A program made the position numbers and the translations under genes. The notes under the pieces were generated by a model that was not told the DNA's origin, made no database searches, and was given only the letters and a program-made list of their open reading frames with translations. From Prosapia bicincta (lineage: Eukaryota > Arthropoda > Insecta > Hemiptera > Cercopidae): a DNA stretch of 64,000 nt. The stretch spans positions 238,360,690 through 238,424,689 of the forward strand of contig JBAIZL010000005.1 in assembly GCA_036971475.1 (NCBI GenBank). Reading direction: 5' to 3'. Below, piece after piece: positions 1 through 15,073 of this stretch. Numbering within the stretch: position 1 is the stretch's first letter; each line of letters opens with the position of its first letter.

Positions 1-1102
1 TTAATAGTTGTTAATCAATCAACTTTAAAATATAATATTCAAATACAATTCGGAACCTATTTCTGTTTGAATCAAATTAAATTAATTAGGTAACGAAATC
101 GTCTCGTGTGTTTTCTTTGGGAGCGATGTTCATCCTAGTCCTTTGCCATCTTAGGTCTGCTCAGGAAGGCTTCTGATTCCCTCCCACTCTCCTCTGAAGT
201 TCTTACCGTTTCCCTTGCCCTTTTTTATGCATTATATAGAGTCAATGCTTTAATAACTACACAACAATAAAAAACCATAAGCACCAGACCTCCTACCAAA
301 CCTCTTCTCTACGAACAGCTTATTATAAACATAATTAATTTATTAGAGTACTCTGTAGAAGTTTTTAAATCAGGATCATTTTGCTGGACTCTATCCGAAC
401 AGCCAACACCCTGGCTTAGCGCGTGCATTAACACACGTCTCTTCCATCTGTACGCTGAAATTGTCGTCCCAAACTTTCAGTTTACTTACTTAACTCTAAG
501 GAACTTCGTTATTCCCCTTCCAATCAAAGTTCGAAAAGTTTTACATTTGAAATTCCGCTGCTACTTTTACAAAACCTTCTAACCTCCTATAAGAACGTTC
601 TTAACTGTAACAGACGTCAATTTCCTACAGTTCTCTATAAGGTCACCAGCCTATTCTTAAGTACAGATTTACAACTACTAGCCCCATAACCATTAAATTA
701 GTGTTTATAATATACGAGTATATAAATTGCACAAATACACGTGCCCTTTCTCGCATACTTACACTCTTATTTACCTTTCACTTCACCCGCCCTCTTCTTC
801 CCCTCCTCTTATCCTCTTCTTACCTTTCCTTCCTTTCACCCTCTTCTTCCCCTCCCCTTCTTTCACCCATTTTCCCTCCTCTCACCCTCTTCTTCCCCTT
901 CTCCTCCTCTCACCCTCTTCTTCCCCTTTCCCCCTTCACCCTCTTCTTCCCTTTCTCCCTCCTCTCACCCTCTTCTTCTCTTTCCCCCTTCCTATAGAAA
1001 CAAATATTGATAGGACAATCATTTACCATTACTTAAAAGCTTTATTGTGCCTTAGAACTTGGAAAAACTTTAAATGTAATGTAAGCAAGCAGCCGGTTGC
1101 AG
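1..1102. other. Intron or upstream DNA, pyrimidine-rich tract
   Basis: No exon recognised. From about 770 to 997 the + strand is an almost pure C/T tract built from an irregular repeat of the type CTCACCCTCTTCTTCCC. Three overlapping open frames here encode only Ser/Leu/Pro low complexity and are not genes. Because exon 1103-1270 begins with a phase-1 acceptor, this stretch is most likely the 3' part of an intron of gene 1, whose signal peptide and first exon(s) must lie outside the window. Confidence 0.6.
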
Positions 1103-1270
1103 GTGACGGATGTTTATCGGTGAGCGAAGACTTCCCCCACGGCCAGACCCTAGAGAGCTACAAAGGAGGGCTTGTCAAGTTTCAATGTGATCCAGGTTAC
1201 AAGTTAATAGGATCGCCTGCAGTTTATTGCAACAGCATAGCTTGGAACGACACCATTCCTGTTTGTAGAG
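1103..1270 (+). CDS. Gene 1 exon: sushi (CCP) domain
   Basis: 168 nt, phase 1 at both ends, so it is a symmetric module. Acceptor TTGCAG at 1097-1102 and donor GTATGC at 1271. The translation has the four sushi cysteines (GDGC, FQCDPGY, VYCN, PVCR) and the typical tryptophan (AWND) before the last cysteine, all within 56 residues. The frame is also open back to about 998, so a longer exon is possible, but the module boundary and phase favour 1103. Confidence 0.85.
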
Positions 1271-2994
1271 GTATGCCATGTTAAAATCTAATTTTGCCAT
1301 TTTATTTGATTAATTATATAGGAATACCAACCTAAGGAAAACACTAGGGATATTGATTATTAGAATTAAATATAAGTATTAAGTTGAAAAGATTTAAATA
1401 ATAGCTTACACTTATATAAAACATAAAACGTATTCGAATAGGCCTACCTTATTATGTGAGGTTAAAACTGAGAATCGAAAAAGTTCATAACCACAACAAG
1501 GTTGTTCTTGATGGAGAAACTCTTGAGTTCGTGTGGCACGTTGCGAGAAAAGTAAGATTCTCGATCAGCTGATTTGATCAATTAACCTAACAATCAGTTT
1601 TTGTATCATTTAATACAAAAGTGTTTTCTGTTTTTATTATAGGTTATATCACCATTTTTAAAACTTACGCATAAATCCTTCGATTTAATTATACGGTAAA
1701 CAACTACTCTGTACTACACGTTATACAGCTATACAACTATTATACGCTACATAATAAAATTTAATTGCCACTTTTTGGTTAAAATCTTGAAATAATAATA
1801 TTACTGAAGTATTAATTATCTATTTTGTTTATATGTAATTATGTGTATGAATAAGAATTCTATTGTAATTAATGAGTTAGGTATAAAATGTTTATTTGAT
1901 GTATCATGTTCGAAGTAATGTTAATCATTGTTGTTTTCACATGTGGGCGGGGCAACGCCAAAATCATAAATATAGAGTTCTAACCTTACTTTCACCTTAG
2001 TTGTAAGTTAGAGTTTGTAGTAGCAACCTATTGATGATGTTGACTTTGTCATTGAAACGCGTATGAGTCAATAAATGATTAATTTGCGAGTTTTGTGTGT
2101 GCCTTTTATTTGTTTTATACGCTATGTATTTATTAGTTAATAAGGATTAAATATATAGTCTAAAATTATGATAAATTGAAAATTAAAGTTATAGTAATAA
2201 TTAACGATAGTAAATTGGCTGTCCTTGCCCAATTTAGTTGTTCATAAATGTTGTTTTTAAAATAATTTATAATTTCACAGCAAAAATGTACAAGGGCCAT
2301 CTAGCTGAAAAATCATTTTATGCCGCGTCAATAGTGGAAAGTCTTCTAAAAGTTATGGTAGTTTATTTTCCAAAAAAAAATAATAATTTTTTTTTCGCAA
2401 GGTGACCATAAAAATGGTCCATTCGTAGAGAGGTATGGTATTAATAACACTAGACTGAGGTTTACATAAAAACTGCACAATGGAGTCACATGAGGATCGT
2501 TATAGTTCAAATAATGTATAATTTGCAAAGTATTAATATCATGTTCATCAGAAATATTACTATTATATCTGTATATTTTAAGTTTTCAAATCAAATATCT
2601 TAAAAATATTAAATATATAGCTCTGGGATCTATTTTATTCGCTCTTTCAGATCAAAAACTACATCTATCTACTACTTACCCTTCTTTATTTTGTCAAAAG
2701 TTTGAGTAGAAACGTATTTGTAGTTTACATTCTTGAAACTTTTATATATATATATATATGATGAATAGTTATTATCTGGAGTACATCCGTTCATTTTGCA
2801 GTGCAAAAAATCGCAGTTCTGACGTTTCGCTAGAATCTCATCTAGCATTGACGAGGTGAACCCAACAACGGTTGAAGATGGAATTTCAGCCGTTCGCTCT
2901 TCTACTGTTTTTGTATTCCAGATAACATTTATTCATCATATTTCTCCATCCGTGAAGGAATACCTATCAGCATACAAATATATCTATATATTTG

Positions 2995-3058
<64 letters not shown>

Positions 3059-3117
3059 TCGCAATATGTAATATTGAATTCAAATATAATTCTTGTATTT
3101 GTATTTTGACTTTTGTT

Positions 3118-3167
<50 letters not shown>

Positions 3168-6100
3168 AGAGAGAGAGAGAGAGAGAGAGATGTTGTTATC
3201 TTTTAAGTTGCTTATTACTTTTAAAATTGCCATCAAATAGATAGTATACATTGACTGTATACAATGTACAAACATATTTGAGCTGCCTAGAATGAAAATG
3301 GTGTAAGTCCACGATTTATAGTTTCAAGTAATTAATTTTTGTGTGAAACAACCAATTAAAAAATCTAGCTTATATGTCTTGAAATGGTTTTATTGTATTT
3401 TGAATCGTATACAGTCTTCATTTTTTACTGCATGCTTTATTTTGCATGAAACCTATATTTAGGCTGTATTATATAGACCACCATTGTCACCATTGTCATT
3501 CTGATATTTACAAAGGTTTTATGAAATAAAGTGTCAAGTGGTATTCTGTGAAAGTATTTATTTTACTGAATTTTCTGTCAAAAATACATACTTTTAAGTT
3601 GAGTATAGTTTTTTAATGTTTTAAGCAACAAATTACAACAAATTAAACCAAATTAAACCAAAAATAGTTTATTTAAAATCTTTGCTCTTCTCCGTTGTTA
3701 TAGACAAAAATAAAAAATTCTGAATGCTGAGTCATCTTCAGGAATATTATTTTCGTCTTCAAAATCCAAGGGCAAGGGGCCTATATTTTCTTCATCGCTA
3801 ATAGTTGTCAAACTACGGAAAAACCCATGGTGCACAGGAGGGATGAAATGTAGTAGATCTATCATATCTGTTTTTTTGTTTATGGACACCGGTCTAACAT
3901 TAGGATACAACATCTCGTATGGTACATTTTTTAAATTCACTGGTCTTCCTTTCCTTCCTGTTGGAGCGATATTTAACTTTTCGAAATCTATTGACTCTTG
4001 GAGAGATTCTTTGTATTTTATGGAGTAAGCATCGTTTTTTTCATTTCTTATCCATTGCATTTTAAGCCAGTTTACAACCAAATTATTTGTATTTTATTTC
4101 TCCTGCTAATATTCCTCTGTAAATTTTTTGTAGAAAAGAATTCTTTACGATTCATATGGCAAACAATAAATTTGTTTTTACGACGGCAAGAATGTTTTTA
4201 TACCATACCAGTCTTCAGGCAAATACACAATTTTCCCTTTCGCAGCTAATTCCACACATCCGAATTCGGAATCGTTTAGGAGAAACGAATGCCCTGACAC
4301 TAAATATTTTTGATCAATTATTTCAATGTCTATTTCTTTACTTTGAACAAATCTCATTAGAGCTAGAGTTGTATTTATGTTACGATTTTGCCCCGTGCAG
4401 GTGTCACTGTAAATTGTTACTCTTTTCTTATGGCGAGCATTTACCTTCAAATATTTGATTAAACAAGAAACTAAATCCTGGGTACCTCGCGAAGCTATTG
4501 TTTCATCCCAAACATAAAAGTATCCAGTACCTTTTTCGAAGTCGTGCACCCCAAAATTATAGCAATAACAATTCCTCTTGTAATGTGCATCACTAAAAGT
4601 GAGAATAGGAAATGGTAGAGCTTTCTGTAAATCCATACTGCAAACATAACTGTCTTTGTCATTCTTTGTCGATTATCCATCTTTATTCATACTGTCTCTG
4701 GCAAAGTCAGCTTTTCTGAGGTGCAATTCATGTTCAGTCTTCAACTGTTCTTTTTCTGCATCATTAAGGCCTGGGTTAGAGCATTTCACTTTAAAAATAT
4801 CACACTTTTTGCAAGTATCCTTTTTAGGTACATAAAAATGTAGATTGAATTTAGTATTAAATACGTATCTGTAGAAATGTTTTTTACTGGACTTTTGCCA
4901 GAGGCATTACACTTTTCCACATACAGGTCATACATTTTTGTTATATTCAAGGCATCACACAAATATTTTCATATGGGATTGTTTTTCCTTGTATAATGGC
5001 TCTGGTAACAAGGAAATGAACTGATTATGGCCCATTACAAACTGAGTATCTTCATCAGATATTTTTCTGGAGGAACAGCCTTTATGACCTCTCATATCTT
5101 CACCAGGGACCTTTCCTTCCAGTATCTTCTTAAGAGCCCTGGCTACCCTTCCATCTGATACACCGAAAAGTATTTAAAAAGAATTTTTTACATACTGGTA
5201 CAGAAACACCCTTTTCTGATTTAAATAAATACTTATTGGACCCTCCTCGAACCATACCATTCGCTTTCCTTGATCTTCTTCGTTTTATTTCGTGATGCTG
5301 AATAAGACCGCAAATTTTGCCTTTTAAAATCCCCAATTTTCCAGAAATTTTCAAATGTTAATTTACGATCATCTTTTGAGAAATTGTCATTGCACTTCAG
5401 TTTGCAGCTCCACGATGTTTAGAAAATATTTTTTCTTTGATAGTTTTTCCACTTCTGTTCACGTATCTCTGACCACTATTCTTAAGTCGTTTGGCTTTTT
5501 TTTGATTCTCGGCGATCAAAAGCCTCTTCCGAGTTTTAGGTATGTTTGAAGGTTTGAAAATTTCATTATAATATGTTCGAGCATTATCAGATCTCTCAGA
5601 ATGATTAAAGAATAGCTCACAATGCTATTATTAGGCCAAGGCCTATCGACTTCTTGTTCATCCAAAATAAAATCAGAATCAATGTCAAGATCGTCTGGAT
5701 CATTTTCAAACTTAGAGCTACTATTTAATAAGTCAGATATGTTATTATTCCTAGCGCTTAACTTCATTTTATTATTAAAAAAAAGTCTATATTCAAAACA
5801 AAAGTTTAGGTTATAATTAGGTATTTTTCGATGTCTTATGCTCTAATGTTAAGAAAAACTTTAAAAGTAACAACTAAAATAATCAAATATCGTTTAAAAC
5901 ACTGATATGAACAATAAATACACTAAATAATAGCAGTAAACAATAGCTGTTTCTCTGTTATTGGACTTACGCCACTTTCATTCTCCGTTGACAGCTGTTT
6001 TTGTTAGTTGCTATAATTGGTGCTGTCGAGTGGCTAGTTTTTCAACTATTGATTTACAACATTATCATTCTAAATTAAAGAGCTCAAATGGAACTAATTT

Positions 6101-8690
6101 CTATAACAAACTCAGATTTTAAAACTTTGGACTTACACCACTTTCATTTTAGGCAGCTCATTTAAAGATAAACATCCTTTCTTAGAAACCAATAAACGAA
6201 GCTCATAATTTAAAAATATTGTAAAATTTTTGTAGAAATCACGACTAAGGCACAAAAATGGTGCGACTTCGAGTCAGAAGATCTATGCGGGTGGACGCAA
6301 GATATGGGCCACGACTTTGACTGGAAGCGTCACAACTTCGCAACACCGTCCGGCCATATAGAAACAGGTCCAGCGTTTGACCATACATTAGGTTTTGGTC
6401 TAGATGGTATGTATGGTTTAAATTAATTACAATTATTTATGTTTTGTTGAGTATAATTTGTCAAATTTTAAATATTCTAGTTATTAGGAATTATTTTTAT
6501 GATCGCTCATAATGTTCCGAATTTGTATTGCAACTCAAGTTTATTGAAACATTTTCATTTTAACATTCGCTTAGATCATGTGCATATCTTCTTCATAATC
6601 CTGTACACATTTTGCTCCGAATTCTTCTCGATTCATCGTTCCTTAAAACCTGATCTAAAAAAAAAGATTATGTTTAGTTCGGAGCATAAACTCCAGTTCC
6701 AATCAACCCTACATGTTTCTGTCCCCAAAGCAGCTCAGACGACTGTTCTAGGAAATGGACACTCTAGCCATCTAGATTAGGCTGGAATTGCAGTTTGATA
6801 TAATCTTCTGTCTCTAGAAATGGCAGGGAATAAAATATGGCAAATTTAGAGATGCCTGAAATTCCAGCTCGTTATATATCTGTCTCTACAGGAACAGTGA
6901 TAGCAGCAGATTTAATGCATATATTCTAGAGATCTAGAAACCTGAGATTCCATCTCGATATATGTCTGTCTCTACATCAACAGTGACAGTAGTCTATTTA
7001 ATGCAGATATTTTAGATATCTAGAGACGCCTGGGATTCCAGCTTGATATATGTTTGTCTTTGCATCAACAGTGACAGTAGCCAATTTAATGCAGATATTC
7101 TGGAGATATAGAGACGCCTGGGGTTCCATCTCGATATATGTCTGTCTCTACATCAACAGGGACAGTAGCCGATCTATTGCAGATATTCTAGATATCTAGA
7201 GACGCCTGGGATTCCAGCTTGATATATGTTTGTCTTTGCATCAACAGTTACAGTAGCCGATTTAATGCAGATATTCTGGAGATATAGAGACGCCTGGGAT
7301 TCCATCTCGATATATGTCTGTCTCTACATCGACAGGGACAGTAGCCGATCTATTGCAGATATTCTAGAGATCTAGAGACGCCTGGGATTCCATCTCGATA
7401 TATGTCTGTCTCTACATCGACAGGGACAGTAGCCGATCTATTGCAGATATTCTAGAGATCTAGAGACGCCTGGCATTCCGGCTTGATATATCCGCCTGTC
7501 TTTGTCTCTACAGGAACAGTGACAGACACTTGATAAAATATAAACATTCTAGAGATCAGTGAACGCCTGAAATTCAAGTTTGATAAATATCTCTGTAGAA
7601 ACACATAAGGTCTTCAATAAAATATGAATGTTTCAGGTAAAGTCCAAACATTGATGGATGTCCGTAGTAGCAAAGATAACAGTAGGGGTGAGTCGAATGA
7701 GGTTTGGCTCTATGCACCATATAGTTACACAACAAATTTAGCAACTACACACTAATAAAAAGCATATAAATATCTTATTTTAAAGGAACAGAACTGGTTT
7801 TGAATGAGTGTATTAGAAAGGATTTTAAAGTGTATTATTTTCACGAAGTACTTTCTGTTTACAGGGCACTACATGTACCTGGAGGCGTCGAACCCACGCC
7901 TTATAAACGACACGGCTCGTCTCTTATCGCCAGTGTTTCCTGCAACCAACAACAGGGATTCGTGCTTTATATTCTGGTATCACATGTACGGCGAAACCAT
8001 AGGTATGTATATCTTATCTGTAGACAAATATCTTATCTGTAGACAAATATCTTATCTGTAGACTTAAGTTAGAGATATAACTTGAATTAAAAAAAACAAG
8101 TAATATGAAAAACATTTTTTAAAGTAAAGTCCTACTCATTTAATACTGTAATCAATGCAGTTAAAACAGCTGTTCTATCGCATAACCTATAAAATAAAAT
8201 CAGCTGTTTTATGAAATCATATGTTATCACTTATTTCAAGCCAAATGGAAAGAAATAACTTGATTGCATACCTTGTCCCTTTTATGAAAAGTATTTCAGT
8301 CATTTAAAACTAAAGTTAATTGAATTTAAATTTAATTAATGAATTCATATTTGAAAAAAACTGTTAACATCAAGTATCATCCAAAAGTTAAAAGGTATTT
8401 GAACTCAAGTGGATTGTGGATGAATAAAACGTATTTGATTCATGATTGACAATTTGAACAATTTCTTTTCTTGTTTTATATATACACAAATAAATGATAC
8501 TTTCATAAATAAGAAATTTTATTTTATTTTTCTTCATACATTGCAGGTTTTCGCTGATTGGCAGTGTCAGCATTATCAACATTTTTCAAATTACCTTCAC
8601 TATCTACATCTGGACTCTGAAAAAGTTTTATAATGCTGATACTACAATGTATGTATAAAATTTCTTGTTTATGAAAGTGTCATTTAATTG

Positions 8691-8783
<93 letters not shown>

Positions 8784-9042
8784 AGCATGTGAACTAATAT
8801 AAGAAAATTAATGAATAAATCCTAAACCACAAATATACTTTTGTATTTAAAATTTTATTTATGATATTTCAATTGGAAAGCAATCCTCTAAAATTTTTAA
8901 ATAATTTCCTGTGGAGGTGATTTCTTTGCAATTCAAATGTCATAAATAAAAGTTTAAAACAAAACATTTTTTTCTGTAGGAAGTTTCATTTAACTAAAAA
9001 TATTTAAAATTTATAGATATAAATAAATAAATAAATAAATAA

Positions 9043-9084
<42 letters not shown>

Positions 9085-9165
9085 GAATATACATATTATT
9101 AAATATATGTATTTTTGTGTTTGATAGTTATATATACAATTATTAGCAGTTACAATATTATACAG

Positions 9166-9234
<69 letters not shown>

Positions 9235-10247
9235 TATTGAAATATGTATTCTTGTGTATTAATAAAGAAATAAGTCAAAATACAAATACAAGAACTATTA
9301 TTGAATTTACAATTCAAAGTTTTTCGTTGGCAAACAGTAGCAACATCATCAGGAATATTAAACAATTAAAATTAACATATGTGCAAATTAGATCAAATAA
9401 ACAGCGTTGCCAAATCTATTACAATGTTGTCAAACTTTTATTTTGCTGCCCTAACATTACAAACACTATATATATTATCAAATTTAGATTTTACTTGTAT
9501 TTGTTCATTTATCAACTCATTATTAGTATTATATTTATGTATTCTAAAGCCTCATAAATATTCATTCTCTGGCCTTTGTTAATTTCTTTTATAAGTATCA
9601 TATTATCTATATTAGGAAATATGTGATGATTATTAATACAATGATTAGCAAAATGTGATTTATAAATTTCTGGCTTTTTATATGCATTAAAATGCTCTTT
9701 ATATCTATCTTTAAGTTTTTTCTTAGTTTGCCCTATATAAACCTTATTACAACAGTCATATTCTAATTTATATATTTTTTATTTCATTACCAAAAAATGT
9801 AAATGAAATCCATATGACATTTTCATCATTATTTTTGTAAATTAAATTATTGTTTTGTTTCTTTAAAATATTATAATTAAGTTTATCAACAGTTTTCTTC
9901 TTATAGCCATTCTCAATTGCAATTTGATAGATAATGTTTTTCTCTCTTATTTTATTTTCATTATTCATAGGTATTTTATATAATCTATATAATAAATTGT
10001 ATAAAGCAGCCATTTGTTGATTATACGGATGGTTAGAATTATTAGGTATTATTTGGTTAATTTGCGTCGGTTTACGATATATGTTAAATTCAAATTCATT
10101 ATTATGTCTTATAATTGTTATATCTTAATTGTTATATCAGGAAGATGGTCTTACCATGTGTTCTCCTTTATCGAATATAATATCTGAAATATTTTTACAA
10201 TATATAGATGATAAGATAAATAAAATTATACATACATTTGATAAAAT

Positions 10248-10283
<36 letters not shown>

Positions 10284-11600
10284 TTTGCTTTTATTGATGC
10301 AAAATTAATTACAAAGTAGTGTTCACGACATCCAACACAATTAAAAAATACCTACACAGTTCAAAACACACCAGGATAAACACAGGGCAGGCGTATACAA
10401 GATTATATGCAACAGCTCTCCGAACTTTTACATAGGACAAACAGGGAGAACATTTATCACAAGATACGAAGAACACGTAAAACAGATAAGAAAGACACAA
10501 ACCACATCGAATTTCGCCATACACATACAAAACACACTACACTCACAGACTGACATAGACACTAATCTAAAAATCCTACATTACATCAACAAAAGCAAAA
10601 AACTTAACACAGTAGAAAACTATGAGATATATAAACACTATAATTACTATCCACAACACATTCTAAATGACAAAACTCACTCCCAATCAAGCACTATATT
10701 TGAGCACATAACTAACAACTACTCTATGAACAATAACACATCACAGAACAGAAATACACCACAGACTCACACAACACTACACATCTGAGCAACAGTCTTG
10801 TCAGTAATTCACATCATTGAGAAATGGGCTGACCAGTGCGAAACGCATCTGCTGAATAAATCAGTAAGTAGTGTTTTTGCGAAGTTAATACAAACACGTA
10901 TAACATCATTCTTTGATTATAATGCGTCACACCCGGAAAGGCATTCTATGTTTGTTTTTCCATATATGTTTTCAATTAAAATTTAAATTGTTTGTTTTAG
11001 TTTTTACTGTAGCATAATTAATAAGGTAAGCAAATGTACGCTCTTAAAATGTTATAGCCGTGCATTAAGATATTGGACTATTCTGGTTCAACAGGTTCTC
11101 TGCAAGTATACGTATACGCAGAGAAAGTATCTCTGCTTTTCAGCGAATCCGGGAACCACGGCAATGTGTGGCGGAAAGCCCTGATACCGCTACCTCCCAT
11201 CAACTCGAGCTTTCAGGTGAGCTAATGCTTCATAATCCAATCTTCTGTAATCTATATCTATAACAATTAATGTTTGTATTTGTATGTGTATGTATGCTAT
11301 AGACGCCTAAACCGCTGAACAGAAGTTGATGAAATTTGGAGGGTTTGTTTAACATATTTCGAGGATGGTTCGTGTGAAATTTGGTGCAGATCCATTCTCA
11401 GGACTCCGCCCCAGAGGCTTAGAATGGTTCAAAAATCGATGTATATGTATGTATCTTATGGACGTCTAAACAGCTGAACAGAAGTTAATGAAATTTGGAG
11501 AGATTTATTAACATAATCCCAGGATGGTTCGTGTAAAGTTTTGTTCAGATACATCCACAGGGCTCGGCCTCAGAGGGTTAGGATGGTTCAAAAACTGATG

Positions 11601-11631
<31 letters not shown>

Positions 11632-14600
11632 CTTATGGGCGTCTAAACCGCTGAACAGAAGTTAATGGTGGAATCCCTCTTCCAACTCTTTCTTTCCTTT
11701 TTCGTTTTTCCTTCCACTGCCCCTCTCCTTCTTCTCTACATTTCCTTGTCCATTCATTATTTCTTTTCTTTACACTACTACATTTCTTCTTTACTCCTTC
11801 TTCTTTCCCTTTTTCTATTCCTTTCTACCTCCTCGTTTTCCTCTCTTCATTTATTTAGGATACGTTATTTAAACTATTTATTGTGCTTTCAGGCTTTTGT
11901 AGATGTATTATAAACATAAACTCCTCAATTCTCTCCTGTTCACTTTGGAACATTTTCTATATACGTATATCGTGTTGTGTTTTGATTTAATTTTATGTTC
12001 GTCTTAGTACCAGTCAATTCTGTAAACCAAATTACGTTTTGTAATGTAATTCTTAGAGTTTAACATATCAAATGTCTCCACTTCTATGTCCACAGTCTAC
12101 CTCGCATTTCCATAGTCATCGTCCTTTTTTCACTATTTCTGCGTCCAGATGTTTGTTAGAAGTCTTTCATATTAAATTACTTCACCTCTGAAGGATTTCA
12201 ATTTATGAAGACTGATAAGTTTCTTCATTTCTCAATTTTACCCTTCTTCTCGGAAATTCCTATGTCTTTATTTAGTAAGCGATACGGCACAGACAAGCTG
12301 GTTTGTGTTTTAAAAACATTCATTTTATTTCAGATTGTAATAGAAGGCGTCCGAGGATCTGGCTACACTGGAGACACGGCCATTGACGACGTCAAGCTAA
12401 CCGAGGGCGAAGAGTGTGCGGACGAACCAATAACGGGTAATTATTGTACACTATTTATCGATGTTGTGTATTTATAAAAGAGAAAATAAATTTATATTTC
12501 GTAATTATGATGAAACAATAGAATTTGCCATATTTTATTACAAAACTTTTGAAAAAAAGAAAATTCTATTTCCGAAGAGCAAATGTTTAAGTGACATTAC
12601 TTTACATATTAACGTTTTTACGGATTTTCCCATAATGTCGCTGTTTTTCTGGCCCAGCATCCACTCTCATCTATTCCATTTCTAGTTTTTAGCTGCTAAT
12701 AACTGAATTTAATCTACGGCATGGTTCCTTAGAATTCGACGTTACACCTCTTTTCCTTCTTTCTATAGCTACACTTTTCAAAGTTTTACTAGGTCATCAA
12801 CTTTTTGATATTCTCTTCACAAGGTCAAATGAAGGTGTCTGTCAATTCTTAATTTATTCGTTTACTTGTATATTTTATTTGTATTAACTTCATTTTCTAG
12901 CACGAATTTGTATGGATCTTTCAGGAATTTTTTAGTTTTTCTTAAAATCTATTTGTAGTTTAATCCACTTCTCTGGTAATTTTTCTTTAATCGTTTATAC
13001 ATTTTTTTTCTTGTATATAGAACTGATTTCTTTAGTGTTAGTATTGAAATTAGTGTTAATTTTTGTTCAGCAGTTGGTAAGACTGTAGGGAATATATAAA
13101 CACATTAGATGTAGTTCGGTCTGCTGACTTGTACTCAGAATGGTTTCGGAATCACTTGATGACTTTTTAATTGTGTATCTAACGTTTACAATTTATAACT
13201 TTTGTTTTTACCAGCAGAGTCCGTCCATGGAAGCTGTCAGGGTCGATGCAATCGAGACACAGGGACTTCCGACATCTCTGCGTGCGACTGTACTGTTGAG
13301 TGCATTAGCAAATCTACATGCTGTTCTGACTTTGTTTCTATGTGCGGATCTGGTAAGGCACCATTTCCTTCAAACAGTATATAGAATTAAAGTATCAATG
13401 TCTTTATTTATTTATTTAAATATGGATAATTTAATTTAAAAAAGTTGGTATAAGTTTATAAGACTATTTGTAAATTTGAAACAATTTTAAAATTAAATAT
13501 AAAATAATTGTTAACGTTATCTACAGCTGATGCTGCCTTAACCAACTCTTAGCCTGCCTCGCTTCCTTCCTTGTAGTTTTCGTTCCTTCCTTTAAGTTCC
13601 TCCTCTCCATAGCCTGGTATACCTCTCGTAATGGATAGTCTTAGTAGATGTCAAAACCGCCGTTTTGCCCCAAAGGGTAAAGGTGTTTTTTGAAAAACGT
13701 TACTTTCCGTTAAAAACCGTTAAGGGAGGTAATTTGGGTTGGTTTCCGAAATTATTGGAGCGTAACGTCAATGTAGGGGTGACGGAGAAGCTATTAAATG
13801 GGCGCGCTTGTGCGTTTGTGTATATGCGCGCACATGGTTGAGTGTGTGTGTGTGTGCGTGCTCACGATTGTATGACGTAATTAAAATCATGTTCGGACAT
13901 GTTGGGGGGCAATGTAAAAACCGTTTGTTACCGAGAACGTTATAGAGAATGACGTCATTTTTGACATGTGTTTTTGTGAAGGAACGTGTTTATTATATCC
14001 CGTACTATATACCTATATTTTACTATATCGTCCGTGTGCGCGTGTGTACGGTTGAAGTATTTTTTTAAAACCGTTGAAATCCGTTACGAGGTTGATTTTC
14101 GCGATAAATGTGTCAGTCTTCGCCTGAACGGTCTCTTATGTGTTTCTTCTCCAGATCTTGACTGGTTACAAAATGTAAAAGCATGTTGATTTATTAAGAT
14201 AGGTTTCGCGCTCGTGAGCTTGTGTGTGTATATATCATTGTGCTCGCGCTTGTTTCTCCAACTCTGTGTTTGTTGTAACAGGTACTTGGCCTGAATAAAT
14301 TGTTTTTAAAAACCTACCTCTGTTTCGAGTTATTTAACTGCCGTAGTTATAAACATGTTCGGACCATTGAAAAGCGTTTTTAAAACTTTACTTGCGCGCT
14401 TGTGCGTTTGTGTGTACGTGCGCGTGCTCACGATTGTGTGACGTAATTAAAAACATGTTCGGACATGTCGGGGCAATGCAAAAACTGTTGGTTACCGAGA
14501 ACGTCATAGAGAATGACGTCATTTTTACATGTGTTTTTGTAAAGGAACGTGTGTATTATCTCTCTTTGCTCTGCTCCTTGGACCCAAATCCGTTTCTGCA

Positions 14601-14950
14601 CCCGTCTTCTGTAGATCCTTTATTATGTTCACACCAAATCAGATACTTACTTTCAAAATATGCGAAGCATCTACTTCAACGGTTATATTTCTCTTAATCT
14701 CTGCATACTGATGTTTTTACATTCTAGTCAGTCTTCTACAAATAAACATCTCTGTGACTGTTATTTTTCTTCGGTCTTGTTTCTTTATCATCCAGTTCTC
14801 TGTTTAGAATATCGAATCTATAGGAAAGTGAACTTATAAATTGTTTAATACGTGAAATTACTCGCATGCTCACACTAACAGGCTCACAATACACACAGAC
14901 GAGCGCGCGTGTTATCTCACTCTTATATATACGCACCCGCTCTCTCTCTT

Positions 14951-15015
<65 letters not shown>

Positions 15016-15042
15016 TACACACATACACATACACATACACAC

Positions 15043-15073
<31 letters not shown>

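Noticed and set aside
701..1010. Three overlapping open frames of Ser/Leu/Pro-rich peptides
   Set aside because: They arise from a C/T-only tract; no conserved domain and all three frames are open at once.
2790..2865. CGAAACG hairpin on the - strand (also 41690-41765) as another hammerhead
   Set aside because: It has GAAACG and a GCTAG/CTAGC stem, but no CTGANGA core in the right place; kept only as an element-end repeat.
10797..10860. CTGACCA ... GCGAAACGCATC as a functional ribozyme
   Set aside because: Core position G8 is changed and there is no room for a stem II; at best a ruin.
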